DNA of 64,000 nt from Oncomelania hupensis (Eukaryota; Mollusca; Gastropoda; Littorinimorpha; Pomatiopsidae), in the NCBI GenBank assembly GCA_036898135.1, contig CM072519.1, positions 68,569,340 to 68,633,339 of the forward strand, read 5' to 3'. The position numbers and the translations under genes were made by a program. Below are positions 22,202 through 34,282 of this stretch, in pieces (positions within the stretch are counted from its first letter, which is position 1; each line of letters begins with the position of its first letter). The notes below the pieces were generated by a model, which did no database searches, was not told the DNA's origin, and saw only the letters and a program-made list of their open reading frames with translations.

Positions 22202-22446
22202 GCGGGCAACCCTTAGATCCCCATTGTAGTGATATAAGTCTCTGTGAGAGGAAATAAGAAGGGGAGGGGGGATGAGAAAGCTATTGCGAGGGATGGAGAG
22301 GAGTAGACGAGAGAGAGAGAAAGAAAGGAGAAGGGGAGAGAATAGGCTTGTGCGCTCGTGTGTGTGAGATTGCGCGCGCGCACCTGTGTGAAGGACAGCA
22401 AACCTCTCTCTATACTATAGACCTATGGTCCTTTGCTCTGTGTGTG
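22080..22446. repeat. duplicated non-minisatellite segment, copy 2
   Basis: Near-identical to 18541-18883, with a longer GA run. It passes into a TG repeat instead of minisatellite. Confidence 0.95.
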
Positions 22447-23640
22447 TGTGTGTGTGTGTGTGGGTGCGTGTGTATGTGTGTGTGTGTGCCGCCGCACTGC
22501 TACCGCCGCCGTAGCAGCGGATGCCGTTGCTGTTGCTGCTGCTGCTGGCTCGCTCTCTTCCCTTGTAACGATCAGTCGTGGACTGTACGCCATAGCTCTC
22601 CACCTTCACCACCACCACTACCATTGTGCGCTACCACTACCACTAACCGGCTCTACCACCACTACCACCAGCGTCGGCATCTCCACCAGCGTCAACACAG
22701 CGACCTGCCGTCATGCCGTGCTATACGTCGTCCACCTGAGCCGAGGCGCTACAGAAGGGGTTAGAAGAAGGATGCACTGACAACAGCCCTTTCCGCATGT
22801 CCCGTCTTGACATTGTTGTTTCCTTCTAACCGCCCCGTCGTCCTCCTGTTCGAGCAACCATCAAGCGACATCGACAAGCACTGCGCCATAGCGTGGAAAT
22901 AAGTAGCGCCGTCCGAGCACCATCGCAGCTCTAGACTACTACTGCAAAACCTTCCACGGCCTTGCTGGCCTTGCTTCCTTCGGCTTGCTTTTAAGCTGCC
23001 GTCGTCGATGTTGTTGTTGTGCTGCCCGTGCTGTGTACAGTATTGTATATAAGGCGCTGGAAGTATCTCCATCGTCGTCGTGTTTGGTGCTCGTAACGGC
23101 AGTTACCTAGTGCGAGTATCTCGCCTGTGCCGCGACTCATCGGTAACGCCCTTCATCGAGCGAATGTCAAAGCGACTTGGATTGAAGTTCAAGTGTTAAC
23201 TATACTGTGTATCTCCTTTTTCTCAATATCGTTACATTACGTGTAGCCTATACACCTTTCTTGTTCACGTCAAGTCGTAAACAACACAATTATCGTCCCT
23301 TCTAATTGTTAAAGTCGTCTTTCGTTGACAGGAACGTGTTACATTAATATACATCCATCGTGTGTTGTATTTCCTCCCCAGTGTAATCCATGTTTGTGAC
23401 AGGACGACTGCCTGTGTGACAAAGCCACATTCAAAAGCTACATCTTGTGAACCAAACCTATTGAAATTTTCTCCGTTTGTGAGGCGAATCTATTCAAATC
23501 TATCCAAGTTGTGACAAACCTATTCGTACAGCTATCCGTAGTGTGTTTTGAGCCTTCGGCCGGTTACATATCTCCCAGCACGAGATTTGGATTTGCGGAT
23601 GGATTTGTGTGTGTGTGTTGTTTTTTACCTGGCTGCGCTC
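22447..23640 (+). promoter_or_regulatory. possible promoter or 5' region with TATA box (weak)
   Basis: After a TG run, the DNA is non-repetitive and richer in GC and CpG than its surroundings. A TATA-like GTATATAAGG lies at 23045-23054 with CG-rich DNA after it. No convincing coding exon follows; a TG-rich tract starts near 23690. It could equally be part of an unrecognised element. Confidence 0.22.
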
Positions 23641-23689
23641 TTTCAACATCTGTAGGATCTAGGTCAGTATCACAATTGATTGATTTGTA

Positions 23690-23890
23690 TTATTATTGTG
23701 AGTGTGACTTGTGTATGTGTGAAGGTGTTTGTGTGTATGTTTGATGGTGTTTGCGTGTGTTTGTGTGTGTGTTTGTGTGTGTGTTTGTGTGTATGTTTTG
23801 TGTATGTGTGTATGTGTGTGTGTTTGTGTGCGTATGATTGTGTGTATTTATGTGTGTTTGTGTATGTGTGTGTATTTATGTGCGTTGGGC
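23690..23890. repeat. TG-rich microsatellite region
   Basis: Imperfect TG/TTTG repeats. Confidence 0.95.
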
Positions 23891-24059
23891 AGGAAGGGAA
23901 TGCCGATGGGGATGTTGAAGCATCTAATTCTTGAAGTTCTAGATCAGTATCACTACTAATTACTATTGATAATTAACTATTTTGACTATCACTACTACTA
24001 TTTTTATTATTGCTAAATTAAAGAGAATGTTTTTTTTTAATCTATCGAGGTGTGTGTAT

Positions 24060-24145
24060 GTGTGTGTGTGAGTGAGAGAAAGAGAGAGAGAGCAAGAGAG
24101 AGAGGAAGAGCGAGAGCAAGAGAGAGAGGAAGAGAGAGAGAATCT
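24060..24145. repeat. GA-rich imperfect repeat
   Basis: GAGA with AGAGCAA and GGAAG variants, following a short TG run. Confidence 0.93.
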
Positions 24146-24407
24146 TGCAAGATTAACTATTTTTTTTGCTGGCATTGGTTTTAGCTTGCCTGTTCATGTA
24201 GTGACATTACATTGCAGACAGTATAATAGAATACCAAACAATACAATACGATACAATACAATATAAAATACAATACAAATACATCTTTTTTGTTCAGCTT
24301 TCACATTGCATACATAAAAGTGTAAATGTTTGTTTGCTGAGGGGGCAAAACGCAACAACCAATAAATGAACCAATTATACATGCAGTTGTCACAACCCTG
24401 CTGGCAT

Positions 24408-24950
<543 letters not shown>

Positions 24951-24989
24951 CATCATTAAGAAATAAGTCGTTTATTTTATTTGATTTTA

Positions 24990-25090
24990 TTTCATTATAT
25001 CGTTCCTAAATAGTTCTTCCAGCTGAAGAGCTGCAGAAGGCACTAGCCAATACTGGATCGAACTCAAACCCTCCGAGGCGCCTACTTAGA
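24990..25090 (-). mobile_element. SINE-1, diverged 3' end fragment
   Basis: The reverse complement matches the SINE-1 end (TTCGATCCAGTATTGGCTAG, then a degenerate GAGCTCTTCAGCTGGAA block) with several changes. Confidence 0.7.
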
Positions 25091-25499
25091 CAAAACGACA
25101 CAAGGCTATTTATTCACCAAGCAAAACGTGACAAGGATTTTGGCGCGGCATGGCGACAATGGAATCCATCTTTTCTTGTACAGCCTCGCATGCATACCTC
25201 ACGTCATACACTCAATTGGTCATCATCCTCAGCACGAACAGATAGGTAAACACAACATTCATTAGTGGGGACAATCACTTCGTGAAACGGATGACAACGC
25301 TGTAGCTTGTGTAAAGGTCACCTAAACACTATAATAGTTGAGGTCTACCGTATCGACCATGGTGGGTGTCCCATTAAACTTCTACGTTCATCGTATTTCC
25401 TACTAGTTGTTGGTTTGACGGCGATGTATCCTATTAGGCTAGACCTATACACATTGCGTGATACAAATGCCGGAAACACGCAACAAAATAACCCGTTAT

Positions 25500-25805
25500 A
25501 TTTTATTTTTTAAAAATTTGTATCGTTCTTACATAGCGCATTCCAACTCAAGAGCTGCTCAAGGCGCTGGCCGATACAGGATTTAACTCAAAATTCCCAT
25601 TTGCTGCCGTTGACGTCCCAGACCACTGGGCATAAGCCTTGCCTGGGAGACGTGGGATGGGGGTTGAAAGGAAGGGCCCTAGTGCTGGCTGGGTGCATTG
25701 GTCTGACTGGCACTCACCCGTCTAGGACAGGTACTACCGTCAACATCTTTCAAGTCACGCGTGCACAGACGAAACCTCGGTTAATACCCTCATCCTAAAC
25801 AATCC
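25500..25805 (-). mobile_element. SINE-1, body and 3' end, head missing
   Basis: The minus strand carries the GGATGAGGGTATTAACCGAG block, CCTAGACGGGTGAGTGCCAG and CCTGTATCGGCCAGCGCCTT, ending in a GCGCTATGTAAGAACGATAC variant and an AT tail. The tRNA-like head is absent, so this copy is 5' truncated. Confidence 0.85.
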
Positions 25806-25875
25806 GGTTTGTTTCAGCTGGGTATATAGTGAAATGCATCTGCTTACACCTTGTGGACTTTGGACTGTTCTTCCT

Positions 25876-26470
25876 ATCCTATCCTATCCTATCCTGTCCT
25901 ATCCCGTAACTTGAAAGTCGTTGGGGCATCACAGATGATAGGTTTTTCACCAGCGTACTCCATCTTTCTCTGTCCTCAGCAACCCTCATGGCTTCGCTCA
26001 GAGTCAAGCCAATCCATTCTCGAAGGTTGTCCTCACATCTCTTTTTCTGTCTCCCTCCTCTTCTGCCTCGTTGCACCGTGCCTAGCACTATGATCTTTGC
26101 AAGGTCTGATGCTCTGGTGACGTGGCCATACCATAGGAATATCCGCTTCTTTACCATTGGGAAAATGTCATCGTGTTGACCAATGGCTTGTGTGATGGTC
26201 TGTCAGACTTCGTCGCTGGTGATGTGCTGGATATAGGAAATACCCAGAAGCCTTCTGCAGCACATCATCTCCATGCTTTGTATTCTTCGTTGTAGGTCTG
26301 CTGTGAGGGTTAATGTTTTGCGAGCGTATAGGAAGATTGAGATGACAAGGGGGCAGCAGCCTTACCTTGGAGTGTAGACTGATGGTTCTGTCTTTCCAAA
26401 TGGGCTTCAACCTTGTCAGGGCAGCAGTTGTTTGTGCGATCCTGGAGAGGACTTCCTGTTGGGACCCGTT
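25876..26470 (-). mobile_element. LINE gamma, 3' part of ORF and tail
   Basis: The minus strand encodes, across frames, RLKPIWKDRTISLHSKVRLL, then CYIQHITSDE-like and VKKRIFLWYGHVTRASDLAK. It continues with RGGRQKKRCEDNLREWIGL, followed by the conserved untranslated end and TATCC-type repeats (plus orientation) near 25870-25905. The 5' end abuts the 45-bp array at 26476. Confidence 0.88.
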
Positions 26471-26475
26471 GCATA

Positions 26476-26948
26476 TAGCATAAACCATTAACTTTAAAGA
26501 TCAGGAAATGCACGACGAAATAGCATAAACCATTAACTTTAAAGATCAGGAAATGCACGACGAAATAGCATAAACCATTAACTTTAAAGATCAGGAAATG
26601 CACGACGAAATAGCATAAACCATTAACTTTAAAGATCAGGAAATGCACGACAAAATAGCATAAACCATTAACTTTAAAGATCAGGAAATGCACGACAAAA
26701 TAGCATAAACCATTAACTTTAAAGATCAGGAAATGCACGACAAAATAGCATAAACCATTAACTTTAAAGATCAGGAAATGCACGACAAAATAGCATAAAC
26801 CATTAACTTCAAAGATCAGGAAATGCACGACAAAATAGCATAAACCATTAACTTTAAAGATCAGGAAATGCACGACAAAATAGCATAAACCATTAACTTT
26901 AAAGATCAGGAAATGCACGACAAAATAGCATAAGCCATTAACTTCAAA
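26476..26948. repeat. 45-bp tandem repeat, 10.5 copies
   Basis: The unit TAGCATAAACCATTAACTTT, AAAGATCAGGAAATG, CACGACRAAA repeats with almost no changes. The first three units have CGACGAAA and the later ones CGACAAAA; two units have TTCAAA for TTTAAA. Since 45 is a multiple of three, the minus strand stays open (repeating KVNGLCYFVVHFLIF). I treat that as a by-product. Confidence 0.96.
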
Positions 26949-27119
26949 CAAAAATGCGCCAAAGGAAGGCCCAACGGACAGAGCAAAAAAAACAATAAGG
27001 CAAATAGTTATTGCAGAAGGCATGTTTATTCAACTGCTGGCTGGAGCATTATTTGTTGTTGTTGTTGTTGCTGTTGTTTTGTTGTTTTGGAACAGTTCCA
27101 AGCGTTCTGCCACGCATTT

Positions 27120-27330
27120 ACACACTCAGTTAGTTAGTTAAAATAGATTAACGTCCCCGGACACATAAGCGTATAGGGGACGGGTACTCTTACACACTCA
27201 CTAAGCATTAGTACAATATAAATGGAGAATGTCTGAGAGCAGGAGAAATCAAAGTGGACTTGGGGAGAGACAGGAATAAACAAAGTGATTCCCCACACAT
27301 GCATACACAATCACACACACACACTCTCTC
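27120..27330. repeat. dispersed repeat, copy 1
   Basis: Shares blocks with 44640-44835: CATTAGTACAATA, GAGCAGG.GAAATCAAA, GGACTKGGGGA and AATAAACAAAGTGATTCC, then CA-rich DNA. The class is unknown. Confidence 0.6.
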
Positions 27331-27605
27331 TCTCACACATACACACAATGAAAGAGGCAATATGGGAGACGCAGACTGAAGACAGAACAGATCAGGACAA
27401 GGCCTTTAGAGAAGAAAGGAGCTTTGGGATCTGCTTTGAAGGTGCTGATATTCGGCATGGTGCGTAGAGAAAGTGGTCATGAATTCCAGGCAGTTGGTCC
27501 AAAGGCACAAAGATCTAGAACCGACAGAAGACAGTTTGTGGCGGGTTATCCTGAGGAGGAGTGTGTGGGATGAAGAGCGCAGATTGCGAGAAGGAGTGTA
27601 GCGTT

Positions 27606-27958
27606 GTAGGGTGGCCTCGTGCCGCAGTGGATAAGTCGCCGGTTTCCTATGCCGAAGGTCGCGGGTTCGATTCCCGCAAGGGGCGAACGTATGTGACTTA
27701 GGTACGAGACTATTGAGATCACCAAGGGTTTTCTCCGGGCACTCCGGTTTCCTCCCTCCCTTCAATAATGGTACAGGACGCAGTCAATATAAATATTTCA
27801 AAAATAAAAATTCGATTTTCTTTCCGTCTTCTAATAGCGATCTCCCTGCCTTTACACCACCTGTTTGAGTGATGGATGTGTATTTGGTGTGTGTGAGTAT
27901 AGATCGCCGCGCTTTGAGCCTGATTGATTTGGGGAAAGGCGCGTATATAACATCCTGT

Positions 27959-27960
<2 letters not shown>
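27606..27960 (+). mobile_element. SINE-2, tRNA-derived, full length
   Basis: The tRNA-like head has an A box (GTGCCGCAGTGGATAAGT) and B box (GGTTCGATTCC), resembling a tRNA-Arg-type gene. The body includes CACCAAGGGTTTTCTCCGGG and CACTCCGGTTTCCTCCCTCC. The end is GCGCTTTGAGCCTGATTGAT and GGCGCGTATATAA, followed by an ATT tail. It is not a working tRNA gene, since no proper cloverleaf end pairs. Confidence 0.87.
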
Positions 27961-28235
<275 letters not shown>

Positions 28236-28589
28236 CTCCTCTTATCTCTGTCGCTGTCCTGTTTCTGTTTCGGTCTGTCTATCTGTCTCTCACCCCACCC
28301 CTACCCCCACCTCTCTCTCATATTTATTCTATGCCTTATCATGTATAAAAACGACGTATAATTTTATTTTATTTTGATGGCAACTGTGAACGTACATTTC
28401 TCTTATTGTTACGATCAATGGCGCTACAGGCATTCATATTTAGAACCAACACGGCGACATATGCCACAAATAAATAGATTTTTTTTTTTTTTACAAATGA
28501 CTGGTCGATAATATATTCACAACGAGACACAGTCTCACACATAGACTCAGACATAGATATATAAAACCACATAGCGATACAAAATGACA

Positions 28590-28800
28590 GCACCACACAC
28601 GCACACACGCGCGTGCACACGCACACACGCGCACACACGCAGAGTCATTCATACCACAACGCACACACACTTTACAGAAAGAGAGAGAGATAGATATGTA
28701 CCGGCAAACACACACACACACACACACGTGCGCGCGCACCCACACTTACACGCACAGACACGCGCGCGCTCTTACCCGCACAGACACGCACGCACACGCA
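28590..28800. repeat. CA-rich microsatellite region
   Basis: CA repeats with CGCG interruptions. Confidence 0.94.
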
Positions 28801-29424
28801 CAGTTGTCGATGAACTGGTCATGTAAGACACGACATTGCAAACAATAGGTCCGCCAATGATTCATAAAACACACAAATACGCACGAATCGTTAAATATTT
28901 ACACACAGCTATTCACACGAATAAGCGCAAAGAAAGAGAAAGAGGGGAGAGGAGAGTAAATGACAGAGTGTGAAGGGGGAGAAAGAGAGAGAGGAGGAGG
29001 GGGAGTAAGAGAGATAGATGGAAACCACGTTAGAAACTTTATTTGGCAATAGGTGAGGGAAAGAGGGGGGGGGGGGGGAGAGACATAGAGTTACAGAGAG
29101 AGTGACATGCAGATACAGAGAGAGAGAGACACACACACATACACAAACAGTGTGGGAGGGAGGGTGGGTGTGGTAATGTTGCTGCTCACACAATGTGCAC
29201 ACAATACAATACTCAATTACTTAGTAAATACGAGGTAACGTTTGTGTTGACGATCGATACAATACTATCAGTTCTAAGAACAACGTTGTAATGTTATGTT
29301 GCCTGAATGTCCAAGGATGAACTGCACAATCAAAACCTGCATAGCATATGAGTCGGCTAAGCTCCCATTTTGTGTTTTGTGGTTCAAGGTTGGTGGACCA
29401 CAGTTTTGTGTGTGTGGTGTGTGT

Positions 29425-29431
29425 GTGTGGG

Positions 29432-29499
<68 letters not shown>

Positions 29500-29540
29500 G
29501 GAAAGAGCGAGACAGAGTGAGAGAGAGAGAGAGATACGAC
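29425..29540. repeat. (GT)n(GA)n microsatellite
   Basis: GT run then GA run of about 60 bp. Confidence 0.96.
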
Positions 29541-29689
29541 GACGACAGAAATTGACAGTTTGAAAGTTAGACAAAACAGGCACGCACAAAAAAACACGTA
29601 CCGAACAAAATTGTTTTTTTTAAATATTGGCTTTGCTTGGCTTGGATTGAGAACTAGAATAGTATAGTACATGTATTTAATGGGTGGGG

Positions 29690-31854
29690 TTTTGAGTCCA
29701 CAAGCTGTTACTATTGACCTGACTCTCTGCTGTACTATTATACACGGCGGGACAAGCTGTGCGTCATTTCATTGTCATCGTTTTTTCAACCCTGTTCAAT
29801 GCAAATGCAAGACGTGTCTGTGTGTGTTTGCAGTTGTTATACTATGATGTTAGTTGTGGAGGTATTGAGGCCATATGATGATATCTATACATTCAATATC
29901 ATCTCCGATATGTATTTAAAAGGTCCTCTTTCTGTTTGTCTCTAGTGTAGTGTAGTGTAGTGTACCTAGATGGAGGTAGGGGGATGGGGAAGTAATGAAC
30001 ACAGATATTGGGCAAGGGGGAGGGGTGAGGGGTGTACACACACAGCCCTAATAATTCCCCTTGGGAATGCGTTAGCAGCATTATTTAATATGGCATCGCA
30101 GAGTTATTTCCCACAGGAAATTTAAGAAAAGGTGGGATAAAAAATAAGGCAATCTAATCTTTGTTACTGAGGTAACATTGTTAGCTGAGCAGTTAACAGT
30201 TACCGATATAAATAAGAATGACGTTTTATTTACATTGTTAGCTTAACAGTCCTCCTCCTCCTCATCATCATCGTCATCATCATCATCATCATCGTCATCA
30301 TCATTAGCTTCTTCTTCTTCTTCTTCTTCTTCTTCTTCATCGTCGTCGTCGTATATCGTAAATAGTTGAGTTTTAACTGTGGAAGAAGCATTTGAATAAA
30401 ATACGTGTATTGACATCATTTTCAGTCTGCTGTGTTCTATGTCCCTTTCTTTCTACCGGCCCGGCCACTCTTGTGATACGCATCAGGCCACACTTGTGTT
30501 ACGCACCAAGCTACACTTGTGCTACGCTTATGAATTCCTTATCTATTTCCTTGCGGACGGGCTACCGTAAAATTTCGCAAGGACAGTGCATGCTTGATTT
30601 CTTCCATGTGGCGGAATGTGAGGCGACTGGTTCACGCTTGGGAGAGAGATTGACTACCTTCCATTGGTTGGTTAGTCTAGCCTTGAGTGGCTCCTTCTGT
30701 GCAGAATCATCGGTGTGGCCATTGGTGACACGACTCATGTTCTCCCCGCCTGACCATTCGTCTTCTGCTTTTGGTGGTGAGAAGGACTACATTGTCGGCA
30801 ATCATTTTGAGCAAATTAGTGGCAGTGACTTGTAGAGAGTGTCATAAACCGGTTTACTCTCAACAAGTTTCACCGCCTTGCAGGGCAACAATTTTAAGGT
30901 CTCTTTTAAGAAGGATAAAATTAAAAAATAACAGTTCATGTCGGGCCATGTTCTCAAGGGGGTGGCCGTTAGGCGGGAGTCAAATACCCCGCTCAGCTAC
31001 ATCTGCAAAAATACATAAGGCCTACAAAAATATGTCTGTTTACTGGTTTCCCGACCGACCCTAATATTTTGGCCCGATCCGAAACTTTTTTGGGATCGTC
31101 TAAAAAAAAAATTTAAAAACAAAAAAATATCGCACCTTAGGTGGGAAAAAACAAAAAGGAAGCCGACCTACCGACCCTCCCCACCCCCCTTTTTTTAAAA
31201 TTCTTTTCTGTGTAACCGTAAACATACTTTTTTTTTGCCTAAGCCGGGCTTACGAGGACCTATCAGAAGCGAGGATGTGACGTCAAGAGTTTAGAGGTCA
31301 ATCTAAAACCCTCCACACGTATGATTACACGCAACAAGGGTTGTCTGCTACACATGACTTGGCGAGCTCAGGTCAGTTGACGTCACTTGTTGCGTGTCGA
31401 TCTTAGTAAAGTTGTTTCATAGTATAGTCAGATCGTGAAAGAGTACATTACATCGTCATTAAAAAGTCCCTTGTAGTAGTGAAATTATACAGCTACACAC
31501 GTTTTAAAATTCGAACCGGGCTGTGATAAACATGGCGCCACTACCTCCGACCCAATGCATAAGCCAGATGTGGCCAGCACTTTATCCCGTCTTAGGGTAT
31601 ACAGCGTATCTGTGCCTCTTTTAAAAAAAATCCCTCTTCACCATGGGCTCAAGGACCCAGTGCTACGCTTTATGATTTTTGCCGTACACGTCTTTTTAGC
31701 CCTTCCGTTGCATGGTATTGGATGCAGTGAGTGTAACATTTCAAAAAAGAAAAGTTCACCTCTATTCCGCTTTCTGATCGCGTGTCTTTGAGTTCGATTG
31801 AAGAAAAAGCACATATGTATATAGATAGAGATAGAGAGATAGAGAGATGAGATG
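29690..31854. other. no convincing gene; minor repeats
   Basis: Holds an ATC/CTT/CGT triplet run at 30250-30355 and a 23-bp triplication near 30461-30530 (CACTTGTG-TACGC). Two TGACGTCA palindromes lie at 31278 and 31378. The 147-residue open frame at 30392-30835 covers the triplication, has no family signature and is not called. Confidence 0.4.
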
Positions 31855-32378
<524 letters not shown>

Positions 32379-32399
32379 CACAGGTAATCATTATTGCTA

Positions 32400-32640
32400 A
32401 CGTATTTACTAAACCTCGGTTGGTCGGGGCTTAGTGGTCCGTGGCGGTTAACTGTGTGGCATGCCAGCATTGCGGCAAGTGCGTATCCTAGACGAGGCGA
32501 GTGCCAGTTACACAAGTACAGTACACCCTGCAACCACTGGGTCCTTTTACTTCCCGGGCGCCCTGGATATGTGTTCACCTTTGTGGACGTCAGACTAGGC
32601 GCCCGAGGGCGTTAGGGCATAAGACGATGTACATAGCTTT
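32400..32640 (+). mobile_element. SINE-1-related fragment
   Basis: Contains CCTAGACGAGGCGAGTGCCA, GTTACACAAGTACAGTACAC and a GCGCCC-rich block. These correspond to the middle of SINE-1 (CCTAGACGGGTGAGTGCCGG), with high divergence elsewhere. Confidence 0.55.
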
Positions 32641-33429
32641 AACTGTAACTAAACTTGGGTATCCTTGTAATATTACCGTTAGCTACCTTGCCTAGCTTGC
32701 TTGACCATGCAGCGAGATATATATATATATTTTTAAATTAAACCCGATGAAATGCTACTGATAGTACTTGCTGGAGCACTTCTCCTACTCTTATTTCAAA
32801 TGTACTTGATCAGTACGCACTGATAGAGATGGGATCTCTCGCACAGGTCTGTTGCTGCCTACTACACCTGTTGCAGGCATCAAATTAAAACTTGAGCGGA
32901 TTATTAAATAATTTATAGGCTTACCGTTCGGTTGAACATCATGCATCAGAACAGATCTGCTTATGTCATTGATTATTCACTACAGCCACGGGCATTATTA
33001 TTGTCAAAGGAAAGAAAATGTGCATGGAAAGCAATAATTTATTCATGTTTTGTGAGGTGCGGGGGAAAAAAAAATGTTTGGAGCGCATTTTCTGCTGAAG
33101 AGTGTCACGATGGCGGATGTCGGCTGTTTGTGTGTCCAGTCGTGAGAATGAAACGGTCTAAAATCACCACGTGTTATTAAAGGGACCCACTTCCAGCGCG
33201 CCCCTTCCACAGATCCTTTAAACATTCACAGTAAGTGTTGTCCCACTGAAACAATAAGCTTACAAATGTTTTAGAAGTGTAACTATTTTTGTTGTTGAAT
33301 AAATTCCTGTAGTTTTTGTGCCTACTAATAGCAACGCCTACCTGACATTCTTGAGATAAAAATAGCATCTACCCAACCCGGAAAAGACAGAACCCCTAAA
33401 AACAATTGCTCGGTAAGGTTTTTCATGTT
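32641..33429. other. no gene seen
   Basis: Unassigned single-copy-looking sequence. Confidence 0.35.
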
Positions 33430-33571
33430 AGGTTGAGGACAGAGAAAGATGGAGTACGCTGTTTTTTTTATGTTAGGTTGAGGACAGAGAAAGATGGAGT
33501 ACGCTGGTTAAACGATCATCTGTGGTGCCCCTACGACCTCCGAGTTACGGGATAGATAGGATAGGAATCGA
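33430..33571 (+). mobile_element. LINE gamma 3' end fragment with 51-bp local duplication
   Basis: GTTAGGTTGAGGACAGAGAA, AGATGGAGTACGCT occurs twice about 46 bp apart. The LINE gamma untranslated end (GGTTAAACGATCATCTGTGG) and a GGATA-type tail follow. Confidence 0.83.
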
Positions 33572-34282
33572 TTGGTATAATAGACCCTGCCTTACCCCAG
33601 ACATCAAACAAGCACACTTCAATCCTCGTGGTTTACTCACAACAGCTGTACCGTTAAAAAAAGAGAGATAACTCCCTGTCAGAATCCAAATGGAAAATGT
33701 AAACCGTACCTGTTTGGTTTGAACAACCAAATCTCACTTTATCGTTGTTTAATGTCATAACAATGCGAATTTTAAGGGTAAACTCGTTTTCGTCAAAAGT
33801 AAAGCCTTGGATTTAGGGCCCTTTAAATAGATATTGGGGATGATATTGAATGGTCGAGGTCAGCCGCTTGCTGCAATAGATTCCACCTGAAAGGACTATC
33901 AGTCTCGCGTCCAAATGTCGTTCAATAGTGGTCATCTTAGCTGGACTTGTGTCCCTTAGCTGGAGTTGAATCCTTAGCTGGAGTTGTGTCCCTTGATTAC
34001 AGCCCACACCAATATTAGGAAGGAGGGGGGGGGGGAGGAAGGGGGACTTTAACAGGATTTTTTTCCCGATCTAAATGTTTACCATGGTTTCGTCCGCTGC
34101 CTGGCGCGGGCTAACGTGAAAAAACAACTCTGTATGAATAGTAACTTACTCAGTATGGCTCTCAGCACGCCAGAGTGACTGTTCAAGGAAGCACTGCTGG
34201 ACATCGCCTACTGCTGCTGTTGCTGAGTGCTATTAAACAATCCATGCCTCAAGGCCAAGCTGTGCATGCTGGGAGTGATGAT
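33572..34282. other. no gene seen
   Basis: Unassigned. Contains a short TTAGCTGGA..TTG triplication near 33937-33985 and a G-rich run at 34025. Confidence 0.35.

Noticed and set aside
22348..22780. Ala/His/Cys-rich ORFs after the TG run
   Set aside because: They start in microsatellite or duplicated array flank, overlap each other in several frames and show no domain.
26310..27023. 237-residue minus-strand protein with 15-residue repeats
   Set aside because: It is a product of the 45-bp repeat plus LINE gamma flank read in another frame.
27606..27681. Functional tRNA-Arg gene
   Set aside because: A and B boxes are present but stems do not close, and a SINE body with ATT tail follows; another copy is 5' truncated.
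30392..30835. 147-residue plus-strand ORF
   Set aside because: No domain or splice support; it covers a 23-bp triplication and typical non-coding composition.
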